DNA of 64,000 nt from Triglochin maritima (lineage: Eukaryota; Streptophyta; Magnoliopsida; Alismatales; Juncaginaceae), in contig OY821775.1 in NCBI GenBank assembly GCA_963682175.1, forward strand, positions 15,286,501-15,350,500, given 5' to 3'. Positions 10,811 through 22,336 of this stretch are shown in pieces. Both the position numbers and the translations under genes were made by a program. The notes under the pieces are model-generated. The model was not told where the DNA came from. It did not search any database and saw only the letters and a program-made list of their open reading frames with translations. Positions within the stretch are counted from its first letter, which is position 1. Each line of letters begins with the position of its first letter.

Positions 10811-12325
10811 TAGGGGTGTAAACGGGTCGGGTATGGTCATACCCGTATCCATACCTGCCTAACTAAACGGGTACGGGTATATACTTGTTTAAATATTATT
10901 GTACATGTACTTGTCCCATACCTGTTTAATGGGGCGGGTATAACCGGTATTGCGGGTATAATTCTTCGTGATAAAATGATTGGATGAGAAGGATTTCAGC
11001 AAAAAATATGCTAAATTTACAAGTTTTGAGATTAGAAATTAAGTCAAAATGGTGAGAAATTATTAATTTTCTCACAAAAAAACCTCGAAACAACAGCTTT
11101 TGCCCACGAAAACATCATTTTATTATTATTTTAACTATATATTATATATTAATTAAATAATTAAACGGGTAAATGGGTAAACATGTATGGGTAGAGGTAT
11201 ACCCGTTCCCGTCACAAATATTAAACGGATAAAGCGGGTATGGACGGGTATAATTTTTAAATGGGTACAAAAACCGTACCCATACCCATACCCGTCCCCA
11301 CTTATTAAATGGGGCGGGTAAATGGGTAATACCTGAAAGGGATGTTCTAAAAGTTTTACTTGTAATAATAAATGTGTCGTTTTTACTTGAAAGGGTAAAT
11401 ATGTCGTTTTTACGATAAAATTAGAATAATAAATAAATTTATATGAGATGTAAATATATTATGCGGTGTAATATTTGACATTATATATGATAATATATTG
11501 CATATTATAATGTGTTTTGTAACATTATAAAATATTTAAATTTGCTAAAATCCCGAAGCTCAAATTTTGTTGGATATTGATTTAAAATTTGGCAAAAGGC
11601 AAAACATTTTTTGCAAAACGGTCGACCGGTCAACAGTAATTTTTGGTGTTTCTTAAAATGTGTTTGCACGGTTTTGCTTGAATTAATAAGAGAATTTCTA
11701 TGATCATGGTTGGATTTGTTCCAATTCGGTTAGAGGAGGTTAACGGACGATTACGTGTCGAAATATGATTGGATTAGAAGAGCTATTAACAACGAATCAT
11801 GTACAAGGGGGTTGCACATCAATAGGTTGTGAGGAATTTCTATAAATAGGAGCCTCATCTCCTCATTGTTAATATATGAATACAATATTGTCCTCTCCAT
11901 ATTTCTCCACCAAATCCATCCGAAAATTCTCTTGTTAGTTGAGTGTTTGAGAGATTAAATTCTCAGAAGCATCAAATGGGTAATTAGCTAGATACTAGCC
12001 TTGAATTAGAGATTGATTGGCTATGTCATTTCTTCCTAAATCTTGTTTAGAGTTTGGTGAACACTTGGAGGAATTCTGAGGCGATTCAAGTGCAACGCGA
12101 CTCCGGATCTTCGAAAATGTTTTAGAGAACATTTTGGGTATGATTTTCTTCTATACAATTTAATATTTATGTAGGATACATATATTAAAATGTATAGTCT
12201 ATGTTTTGTATATGAAAATTCTTGAAAATATGAAAATCGATCTTAAATGTTTGTTAAGTTTTTAAAAAATATACATTAAGTATATGGCATGAAATCCAAC
12301 AATACCCACCCCAGTTACACCCCTA
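10811..12325. mobile_element. non-autonomous hAT element nested in Gypsy
   Basis: Terminal inverted repeats are TAGGGGTGTAA at both ends, with perfect 8-bp target duplications CCTGTAGA (10803-10810 and 12326-12333). The interior is rich in ACGGGTA/TACCCGT blocks that can fold back, and no coding is seen. A solo LTR sits inside near the right end; without it the element is about 540 bp. Confidence 0.93.
11334..12301 (+). mobile_element. solo LTR, family A, internally deleted, inside the hAT element
   Basis: It starts TGAAAGGGATGTTCT and ends ATCCAACA, flanked by perfect 5-bp duplications ATACC (11329-11333 and 12302-12306). At 968 bp it lacks over half of the family LTR: most of U3, and all but one palindrome decamer (11619-11628). 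TATAAATA is kept at 11841-11848. Inserted third in the nest Gypsy > hAT > LTR. Confidence 0.9.
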
Positions 12326-12540
12326 CCTGTAGAGATCGTAGATCGCTTGGAACGCCAGCCCAGGAAAAGGATCATTTTGATGGTGAAGATGCGATGACAA
12401 CACCACAATGTTCACGAGGCCACCTGAGACATCAAGGAAGAAGTTCGGAAGAAGTACCGAGAGTTTTTCGGGGAGTTGCTTGTTTCAAATTTCGTGGGCG
12501 AAATTTCTTTAAGGATGGTGTATTGTTAGATCCTAACTCA
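12326..12540 (+). pseudogene. Gypsy integrase C-terminus, chromodomain-like
   Basis: After the hAT element translation resumes with E-I-V-D-R-x-E-R...R-K-x-I-x-x-V-K-x, then H-N-V-x-E-A-T-W-(D/E) and an E-x-x-x-x-K-Y-x-x-F-F helix. This is the chromodomain-type tail of plant chromoviruses (Tekay/Del-like), by comparison with family knowledge. One TGA breaks it near 12393. It is followed by a purine-rich stretch before the LTR. Confidence 0.75.
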
Positions 12541-13890
12541 TAGTTAAGAAATTAATCTTGGTTAGAGGGTAGGATTATAGTTAAGTGGGCTTTGACTTTG
12601 GTTGCTCTTGATGGGTATCGAGGAGGCATAGTGAGGGTGTTGGAGGGATGGTGGAGGCATGGTGTTGCATACTTGATGTGTGTGTGTGTGTGTTGGTGTG
12701 AAGAGAAACACACACCTCTCCTCCCCTTATTCGACTCAACCATCTTCTCCTCTCACCCATCCCCCCCCCCCAATTTCGTTTGGTCAGAGGAGCTGCTAGA
12801 GGAGACTACCGACGGCGGTGGATGGTGGCGCAAGGAGGAGTCACGACGTGCAGGAGGCCGACGGTGGACGTGCGACCTAGTTGTTTTGTCGGCATTGTGC
12901 TCGGAGCAAAGAGGCGGCCGGAGGTGCTTGCTGGCTGTCAGTGGTGCACGATGGCAAGGGGGTGGTCACCGGTGACGACCGGAGCTCCGACGAACTCAAA
13001 GAGGTTTGCCAAGTTCATTTCTTTTGCTCACACAAGGGGTGTGAGGGAGTTTGACTCATCGTCGGGAACCCGGAGGCCTCGACAAAGACGAGGGACAGTC
13101 TGAGGGCTAGACATCGCCCGGGCACCAGTCGACCGATGCCACGGCTGCGGTCGACTGAATGTAGTTAAATTTGACGAAGATGGTCGTCCAGGTTGTGACA
13201 CGGCTCGACGGGAATGGCCAACCAGAGCGACCAATCTAGCAGGAGTTGTGGCCTAAAGACCACGAGATCATATATGTATCTATGACTCGGAACTACGTGT
13301 GACCCTCACCGAACCCCTCATGATTAGTGTAGTTGCGAGTGGGGGCTTGTCGCGTATTCTACGTAAGACCGTGTGTGCCTGCAGTGGGTGCCCTCGGGTC
13401 ACCCGATGTTGTTAGTGGGCTTGTTGCCCATTTTGCCCCTATTGGGGAATGTTTCCTTGTTGTACCATCTTGTCATGAGATACTAGTATGTTAGTTTCAT
13501 TGTACTGTATATTCCTATTTTAAATGGACTTGGTATACGAAGTTTTCATTATGAAAACTCAAACATTTTATCATGTTGCATTTCAGGGTCTCGTTAGGTG
13601 CTGAGTGGGTGGCGACCGAGAATGAGTAGACCGTGCACCAGATCCTCCTGCCTCATCTCCTAGCTCGTTGTTATCTGTATTTTGGACTTTCTTGTCATCG
13701 TTGTAGTCAAACTTCGAACTATCTTGTACTGGTGCACCATATTTTGAGTAGTTTCCCCGTGCTTTCTGGAATTATCGTTTTCAATTTTCCACTTTTTCGA
13801 ATATGATACATACCTAGCTCAACATAAACCGAACCCAAGTCACCTTGGTTCCGCAGAAGGCCCTAGCTAGGAAGGGCACGTAGTAATCGG
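12525..13890 (+). mobile_element. Gypsy 3' LTR (borders approximate)
   Basis: Non-coding DNA begins with TGTTAGATCC directly after the chromodomain and polypurine-like stretch. It continues through a GC-rich, low-complexity region ((GT)n at 12677-12693, poly-C at 12760-12771) to about 13890. Near-copies of the palindrome decamer lie at 13126 (CAGTCGACCG) and 13148 (CGGTCGACTG), 22 bp apart. The right border and target duplication were not resolved. ORFs of 60-130 codons here look like chance. Confidence 0.55.
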
Positions 13891-16868
13891 TAACTATATC
13901 ACCTCTCCTTGTAATTAAACAACTACAACTAATCATCCTCTCCTAACCACATGCTTTTTGAAAGAAAAAATAATAATTTTCTTTTTATATTAATTCCATG
14001 TCGCTAATTTCTTTATATTAACTCCATGTCACAATTTTTTTTGAAACGTGATCTCTATGTTGGTTTTATTTAGGTTCGAAACAAATCAACTGGATTACTC
14101 CTAAAATATCTAACTTATCGTTTATGAATAAAGAAAATTACTTAGATGTTACAGCGAAGCCCTCAACAACGTTATTTATATATGTTATTTGTGAATATAT
14201 GTTATAATCTAAATATATCGTCAAAGAAACATATCCAAAGATTCGTTCCGCTGAAAAGGCTATTTTTCTCAAAGATTCCGAGAGAAGGATGTGCGATTCG
14301 GATTGGTACTTTGAATTCAAAGATCCCTGAACAAAAAATAAAAGTATATGATTGAAAGAGAAAGATCGTTGGATATGCAACTGAGGCACTCTTAAATGGA
14401 TTGCAACTTTTGTTCTTAGTAGGAGGCCCCCCACTTCTCTCAACGGTAGGAGATTATTCTCTCTTTTTGTGGGTCCTCATTTTCATGAGGGTCAATTCTT
14501 GTCCAATGACAATATACCCTTCGGTTGCTTTCCAACCGTGGAGCTGCATTTTTGTTAGAGGTTATTAATCTTTTAATGATATAAAAGAGAAAAAAAGAAA
14601 GTAGGTAATGATTAATTGTTTTCATCAGGGAAACTTGCTCGTCTGCTTTACATGAATAATTAACTTAATTACATCTCAGGTCTTTTTTAGTGCGTATACT
14701 ATGGAATTTGTGACATTGTAACCGTGAATAATACGAGTAAAATAGTTTGTTAATTTTAATTAGTTTTGCATTTTCAGATACAAATATAGTGAAAAATTGG
14801 TCTCGCAACGGAATGAGAGATAAAATGATTCTAAACTCGTTATCATATATTGAAAGAATGTATGGAAGATATTATAACAATTCTAAAACACATGTAATCC
14901 CAAATTGTAATATGCTATTTCATTTCAATCAAAAAACCATGTTTTGGGATCTTTTTACCTAGACTGAAACCATACAAATGTTAACCCCGTGATCAGATCG
15001 GTGCCGTTCCTACACACCCATGCATTGTGTTACCTAGTTAAAATATGATGGTATTTGCAAATAAATTGAGAAAATTCGAATTTTATGATATAGATGGATT
15101 AAAGGAATCTTAGCAAAAAAATCACAAAAAATCTGAAAAATATATTTATTAAATACGTTGAAAACTACTCATTTTTGGCCGTAGCGGGGGTCAAGTGTGA
15201 CAGAATTCAAAATTTAAGGAGTGTGGGTAAAATATTTTAACGTTAATATGTCAAAGTATGACTCGACCATAGTTAAGGTGGGCAAGCTGTAATTTACCAT
15301 TTCTTTTGGCACTGTATGATTGGACCATGTAGGTTTCAATTTGCTATATATATTTTTATATTGGATACATTATCTTCAAATATTCACTTATATATCTAGA
15401 AATTATGTTCACATAAAAGTTAACAAGTGACAACAAGGGTATTGGGTCCAAGTGGGTTGGAGTCGAGTAATATGTATATATAGACTCTACTGTTTGTCAA
15501 CACGGGAGGTAAATACTTCAAGCAACTTTTGTCACATTAACCCGAATATCATCACCTCCAACATAATTTTCCAGACTTTATATTTCCCATGCACGAAAAA
15601 AAAACATGTTCATGATGTTCTGATATAACTCCAGACAGTAAAAGAAATAAACCAAAGAAATTGACCTGTCTTAATTATCTATAGTCATAACTGCATAGCT
15701 GAAATAAATCTCTCTTTCTATATAAATGCAATATCAAATTTACTATGGCATCATTTCGTACTTCTTTAGAACTGATAAATGCTGCATCGAAGCACAGCTT
15801 AGAGTTCTGAAATGCATTTTATGCAAAACTTTTGAAGTAAAATCCCAGAAATAGACATAATTTGTAACTATGACATAACATGAGATGATATATATTATTA
15901 GTCTCCATAAAGACATTAGATAGATGTACATCCACTTTGAAATCAACATGAATTAAAAAAAGTACCAGTTGTAACGGTATCAATGCAAACCAGTAATGAA
16001 ATTAAAAACCTAATCGGGTTAAATGAACTTATACACACATGTTTATATTAGAAACTATAACTATAATAATACTCAGATCCTGAAAGAAAAAGAAGGAATT
16101 CCTTCCTAATCCTAATGATTTAATTACCCCCAATGATTACGATTCCATTCGAAGTGGAGTTCGTATTCATGAATACGCCCCAAATAGAGTCGGACCGAGT
16201 GGGTTCTCATCTGACTGACGTTCCTATAAAAAGAAATCGCCGTACGGAGCACCCTTTAATCAGCACCAAAAGATCCTGAACGGACGGTCCTGAATCTGTG
16301 CCGTACAGCAGGACCTTTATCTTTTCCTACTCCTTTCGGTTTAATATTTTACCAGAAAAGGATCACTCACCCATAAAGCAACAAAAGTCGAGCTGAAGAA
16401 CAATAATTGTTGGCAGTTGGACTTATCAAATTTTATACGGATTCTCTACAATTGCAAAAGTAGCCGTACCAAAAAATATTTATTAACACCTCTAAAGATT
16501 CCTGCCTTTGCCTGAACAGGGTTGAGTGGGCGCCGACCGTTTATTTTTATACGATGTGCAGATTTTTTTACAGTTGGATCCCAAGTTCATTGAATGAATA
16601 AGACTGATTTTGTGGCCCAGTATTGGGGTGGAAATTGTTGGTTAATATCATCTATTCATGTGTTGGGTCTGCCATGAATACTTCGTAGCTACAAATTCTA
16701 CAATAGCAACAAATTACTTGGAGAGCAGGAAAGATGTTCATTTTTGTTGCATCATCTCAATCTTCTACAAACAATAAATAAAACCATTGATATATAAACC
16801 GATATGATATAGAGTAGTTATTCTATGCTTTGATATCATCCTTTTTAAGTGTATAATATTGCTGGAAC
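13891..16868. other. intergenic DNA, no gene recognised
   Basis: AT-rich sequence with a few short open frames of no recognisable family. About 16140-16350 is more GC-rich, with several GTACGG/CCGTAC and GGACGGTCC-like words, but no coding or clear terminal repeats were found. Confidence 0.5.
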
Positions 16869-17526
16869 CGGTGGCGGACCTAAGAATTTTCCAAAGAGGT
16901 CCCGAACTATGAACATTAACTCAGAATACATGATCGTAAGATCCAAAATAAATAAATATTAACTAATATTATTTCAGACAATTCAATGATTTTTTTCTTT
17001 CCTTTTGAAATATCTTTCCACAATTAAAGCTAAATTTCACAATAAAAAATTAAAAACATCAATTTAATCATGTAATCCAAATGAACAAAAAGTAGACAAA
17101 ACACCCAAACTAATTCACAAGATCACTAATTTTTTTACCACATTATGTACAATACACAAAAACATATCATTTCTTTTGAAATTCTCACCTACAATTTTCT
17201 AATTTATTCCATCAATCTATTTTTACAAAAAAAAAATAGAATCCAATTCTAAAGAAGTATAAATAAAAGTAAAAAATGCAAAATTCAAACCAAAACAAAT
17301 ATTTAAATCAAATCAAATACAAGAGCGACTTGTTACATTTGTGCTAGAAACGTCCTAAAAGGTTTGGACCAGAGGAAGGTTGGAGAAGAAGATGTTTTGT
17401 GTGATTTTGGGGTGTTGATTTTGGATTCTCAATTTATTTATTTTAAATACCTTAATAGTAGAATATTATTTTCTTTTTCAAAAAGAATCCCATGAACCCA
17501 TTGGGCCCAAGGGAGGTACGTTCGTG
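16869..17526 (-). mobile_element. non-autonomous hAT element (CAGGGGCGGA-type ends)
   Basis: The left end CGGTGGCGGACC and the complementary right end (GGTACGTTCGTG, decayed) are flanked by 8-bp duplications GCTGGAAC (16861-16868) and GCTAGAAC (17527-17534), one mismatch. Blocks of the interior match the element at 35686-36485 in reverse orientation. The CAG(T/G)GGCGGA terminus is typical of Tip100-like hAT elements. Confidence 0.82.
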
Positions 17527-19739
17527 GCTAGAACTAGCTTAGTGGTAATGAACTCGAAATATGCTTTCTATCCTCATTTTAACTTGATTTCTTTAAGTCG
17601 TTTGAGTTTTAGATCCGCAAGGATGAGTTTAGATTTCCCAGTCAAATATGAATTTCCACACGAAAAAGGAATTTCAGAGTATGGCATTTGCAAATAAAAA
17701 CAGTATCACATTATACGGTGGGGGGTGGGTGGCCCATGATTTTTTTTTCGTTTTGTGACCATTGATTTTTGGTATTTACTGATTTCGTAAAGATTTTATG
17801 GGATTTCAACTCGCCTCAATTTTGACCATTGAGATTTCAAGTCCTTTAAAAAATTCAAATACCAATAATAAGTTATGTATATCAGATTTTGTCTAATTAG
17901 TCTAGCACATGAGTATCAATTTAACCACTTATAGGTAAAGTACTTAATAAATCTATTTAACCAATGGATTTTCCATTATTTTTGTAACTTACTTACAAAC
18001 TCTGACCTCCTAACTTAAATTTTCAGTACTTTCTTGTGTTGTAAATATTGTGTTTGGTTGACATTGCATTGGAATTCGTAAAATCTTCATGGTAATTTGA
18101 AATTTCATTCCTATATAAAATTTGCGAAAACGAAATTATTTGCAGAGGTGGAATTTTGAAATTTCACACGATTTATTTTAACTTTAGTCAATCAAATTAA
18201 CACAAAAATATTGATATTAAGTTTCAAATATGATGTTACACGTAGTAGTAGGAGCTTTTTGTGTTTTAAAAACAATTTCAAAATTGGCAACTAATATGAT
18301 ATCATATAATTTTTACTTATCATTTAAAGTAATATGTTTTTCTAATCATAGTAAACAGAAATTATATCATTCCTAAATTCTGAAGTTTGTAAATTCAGGT
18401 TATTGCAAATGAGGACGGATCCACTAATCTTAAATTTCGTTGACACATAGTTGTGATTGATAATAAAATTAAATGTAAATTCTAACTTGAAAATCTGAAT
18501 CAGAGATCTTGATGTACAACATCTCTAGATTAATGATATCAAAAATCATAAAATTTAAAATGTGTTTTACGCAATATCTAGAGACATAAAAATGAACGCA
18601 CTACATTCTTTAAAAAACTTGATTTCTAAATCTCATATGAAACGATTATCAGATTTTATGATTTTTGATATTCTTATTTTACATATGTTGTAAATATTAA
18701 GATCTACAGTTTGTATTTTCAATTTGGAGTTTAGATTTGATATCATTATCAAGCGGAATCGTGTGTCAACGAAATTTAAAGACTAACACAATTTTTGTAA
18801 ATTCTACGGAATTTACAATTAGTGCATCCAAATGCAATCTAAAAGACTAACACATTTTTTGTTGAAACCAAATCATATAAGTACTGAATCCAACTTTATT
18901 CTCGTTGAGTGGCAGCCCGGTTTGAGTTCGCTCAAGAGTTCATCGTGATAAATAGATACATATCATACATTTAGCTTGCGAGGTATCATAACGAACATTT
19001 TTGTAAAGGATCCCACGACGTGTACTCATTTTCCCACGCAGGTCCAGCATGGTAATCCAACCAGGATGGTTGGGTAGTGCGGCAATTACACTTGAATGTT
19101 TTGGCACCAAATCACTGGATTCTCTTTCTAAGCTTGACTTTACTTTTTTAGACTCAACCAAATTTTCTACAGGAATATCCTCTTGAAATCCGTGGGAGGA
19201 ATTTGTCTTAGGATTTGACATATTTTGTTTGTTTTTTATTTTTTATTTTTGTTCTTTTTTTTAAGAACAGAGGGTTGCGTTGAAACATTTTCAAATACAT
19301 TAATGGTAATTCGGTAATTTTTATTTGATCTTCTAACGTTGACCATTTATGGTTTAGTTGACACTTATGATGTTCTTATTATTTGATTTCTTTATTACTT
19401 CCTTAAAATCATGAATGTTATGTGGTAGACTAATATTGATGTATGGTATTACATAAATAGTGTACCAAACTGGTTGAGGACTAGTTGAGTAAGATTGTGA
19501 TTCAAGTTTGATTTCCAATTCTATAACAACCATAGTTAGCGGGTTGCATAACAACATCCCACATTAATAATTAAAAGGAAAACTTGTGTGGGCTTCTCAT
19601 ATCTTTTTCGTTTCCTCCTAAGATATCATGCGAATATCAACCCAAACAGTGATATATCACGTATTGTGAGATTTTTCAAGTGGCAAGTCTGACGATAAGA
19701 TAAATCTTTTATGAGATTGTTGTTTATATATCTCAATTA
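17527..19739. other. AT-rich intergenic DNA with foldback repeat
   Basis: No gene is supported. A weak SINE-like A-box (TAGCTTAGTGGT) lies at about 17537. A foldback sequence occupies about 18424-18790 (listed separately). A minus-strand 93-codon frame (18940-19221) has no recognised family. Confidence 0.45.
18424..18790. repeat. foldback (hairpin) MITE-like repeat
   Basis: The left arm (about 18424-18560) and right arm (about 18650-18790) are imperfect inverted copies: AAATTTCGTTGACACA on the left pairs with TGTGTCAACGAAATTT on the right, and ATGATATCAAAAATCATAAAAT pairs with the right-arm inner stretch. The spacer is about 90 bp. Target duplication was not resolved. Confidence 0.6.
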
Positions 19740-21332
19740 ATTGGAACCAGAATGAGATTGTAGTTGTGTTTACTCTCCGGTTCATAAATGACAGGCAATA
19801 TTCCCTTCAATGCGTTTAGGTACGGTGTTCTTTTCATTTCAACAGTAGACTTTAGCCCCACATTACTTGGACAGCATTTTCTCTGCTAGGGAGTACATCT
19901 ATGGGATAACTTGATTTGATAAATCTACTTGGTAGAAATGATGGTAGGTTGGGGTAAATCTAGTTGTGATAGGGGGTAATTTAATTTAATATGATGGGTA
20001 AGTTGGAGTAAATATAATTGATTAAATGATGGTTCATGGGGGTAATCATAATCGATAGATGAGTTAAGTTGAATTCAATAGTATGGTAACTCTTCTTGAA
20101 TCTAGTCGGGAAAACCATAATTGATAGACAGTGTAAATTGAATTCAATAGTAGGGTAACCATAATTCGTAGACGGTGTAAGTTTAATTCAATAGCAGGGC
20201 AACACTAATTGATAAATCCAATTGGTAGGATGGTAGGTTGAGGTAAATCTAGTTGTGAACAAGGGTAATTGGATGTAATAGGATGAGTAACTTGGAGTAA
20301 ATAGAATAGATTAAATGATGGTTCGTGGGAGTAACCCTAATTGGTAGATGGGGTAAGTTGAATTCAAGAGTATGGTAAATTGGATTAAATCGACTGAATT
20401 AAAGTAAATTCAATTATGGTTACCCTGCTATTGAATTCGACTTACACCGTCTATCAATTATGGTTACCATTCTAGTTTTACCCTGATATTAAATTCAACT
20501 TACACTGTTTATTAAGTAGATTTCTATTTAATTCAACTCACCCAGTCTATCGATTAGGGTTACCCCCATGAACTAACATTTAAACCATTATATTGCTTCA
20601 AGTTACCCGTCCTATTAAATTAAATTATCTCATATCAAAACTAGATTTACCCCAACCTACCATCTCTTCTACCGGCTAGATTTATCAATTTAAGTTACCC
20701 CTAGCTTTACTCCATAGCATGGTCGACATATGTTCCTCCATAACATGGTAGATATTACACACAAATTGTTCCAAATAAGTTCTCGAAACTCCATTACCTA
20801 AAAATAGGTAACATCGCCAGCCAAGTACTAGGGAAATAACACATGAATGGTTCAAAATAACAGTGACTAAACATCATGAAATAACACAATCGTAGTTTAT
20901 ATCCCACTAAATTAGAACCGGAGTGAGATTGTAGTTGTGTACTCTCCTGTTCATAGATGACAGACAATATCCCCTTCAATGCCTTTAGGTACGGTGTTCT
21001 TTTCATTTCAACAGTAGACTTTAGCCTTGCATTACTTGGGCTGCCTTTGCTCTGCTAGGGAGTAAATCTATGGGGTAACTTGATTTGATAAATTTAGTTG
21101 GTAGAAGAGATGGTAGGTTGAGGTAAATCTAGTTGCGATAGGGGGTAATTTAATTTAATAGGACGAGTAACTTGGAGTAGATATAATTGATTAAATGATG
21201 GTTCATGGGGGTAACCATAATCGATAGATGGGTTAAGTTGAATTCAATAACAAGGTAACTCTACTTAATAGACAGTGTAAGGTGAATTCCCAAACTAGAT
21301 TGTTGGGGTAAGTTGAATTCAATAGCAAGGGA
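19740..21332. repeat. complex direct/inverted repeat field, left part
   Basis: A unit beginning near 19740 (TTGGAACCAGAATGAGATTG) is repeated in direct orientation from about 20912, including a 150-bp stretch at about 90% identity by eye. Between them, about 20400-20730 carries the same words in reverse complement. Short recurrent words are GGGGTAAGTTGAATTCAATAG and GGGTAACC(C/A)TAATTGATAGA. No coding. The field continues after the LTR at 23497. Confidence 0.7.
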
Positions 21333-21789
21333 TGTAGGATTTCATGCCCCTAAGTATGTATGTATATATATTTTTAAATTATACATGCATACAAGATCGA
21401 TTTTCATATTTTCAACGATTTCATGTACATTGTTTTATATTTATTCTAATATCATGTAATTCTACATATATATTAAAATAAATAGGAGAGGATCATAACC
21501 AAATGTTCTCTAAAATCTTTATGAAGATCCGGAGTTGCGTTGCTCCTCGAATCGTCGGTCAATTCGACTCCAAGTGTTCACCAAACTCTAAACAAGATTA
21601 GAGAGAAATGAGCTAGCCAATTCAATTTCTAAATCAAGCTTAGAATTTAGCTAATAACCCATCTAAAGCTCTCTGAGAATTTAATCTCCAAAAGTTTGAA
21701 ATAATTAAGAGAAATTTGAATGGATTAGTGGAGAGGTTAGGGATAGAGAATTGTTTTGCATTAATTAAAACAAGTAGGGAGAGAAGACC

Positions 21790-21797
21790 TATTTATA
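21790..21797 (-). promoter_or_regulatory. LTR TATA box
   Basis: TATAAATA on the minus strand, downstream of the palindrome cluster of this LTR. Confidence 0.65.
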
Positions 21798-21977
21798 GAT
21801 TCTCCCAACACCCATATCATGGGTCACTCACTAACCCATGATCTCTTGTTTTTCTCTCCCTTAAACCAATCACAAATTGACACATAATTATTCTCAAAAC
21901 TGTTTGACCATAATTGGAATAAATCCAACCCATGATCAACACTAATCTCTTAATCATTCAAGGCAGAATCGTGTCGA

Positions 21978-22336
21978 ACAGTCGACCAAACGATTCCGAC
22001 TTTGACGAGTTCGGTCGAACCGTGAGCTTGACGGTCGACCGAAAATTCATAAGGAAAAATCCCTGGAAAATTTCGGTCGAACCACGTCTCACTCCGGTCG
22101 ACCCCTAACTTACCAAAAATGCTCAAGGTAAATTTTGGTCGACCGTGTCCCTATACCGGTCGACCGTTATATCACCAAGATATCACATGGAGATTTTCGG
22201 TCGACCGTTAATTACGCCCGACCCAGCGATCCTATTATCAAGACATCCTGATAATTTTTGGTCAATCCACGAGCATCCTATCTTTGTCCAGCCGACCGTT
22301 CCAAAATACCCGGTCGACCGACCTCAAAATGGTCTA
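21978..22336. promoter_or_regulatory. decayed CGGTCGACCG array in LTR U3
   Basis: Four perfect decamers start at 22032, 22157, 22198 and 22311. Several one- or two-mismatch copies lie between (for example near 21980, 22011, 22076, 22095 and 22137). In LTR orientation the cluster lies upstream of the TATA box. Confidence 0.7.

Noticed and set aside
12592..13103. Frames of 127 and 107 codons after the Gypsy chromodomain
   Set aside because: They fall in the Gypsy 3' LTR and consist of low-complexity Trp/Arg/Gly-rich translation.
14138..14443. 101-codon minus-strand frame overlapped by a 69-codon plus-strand frame
   Set aside because: Neither matches a family; AT-rich chance frames.
18940..19221. 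93-codon minus-strand frame with a plausible protein-like composition
   Set aside because: No family recognised, no adjacent exons or splice context could be supported; left as unannotated sequence.
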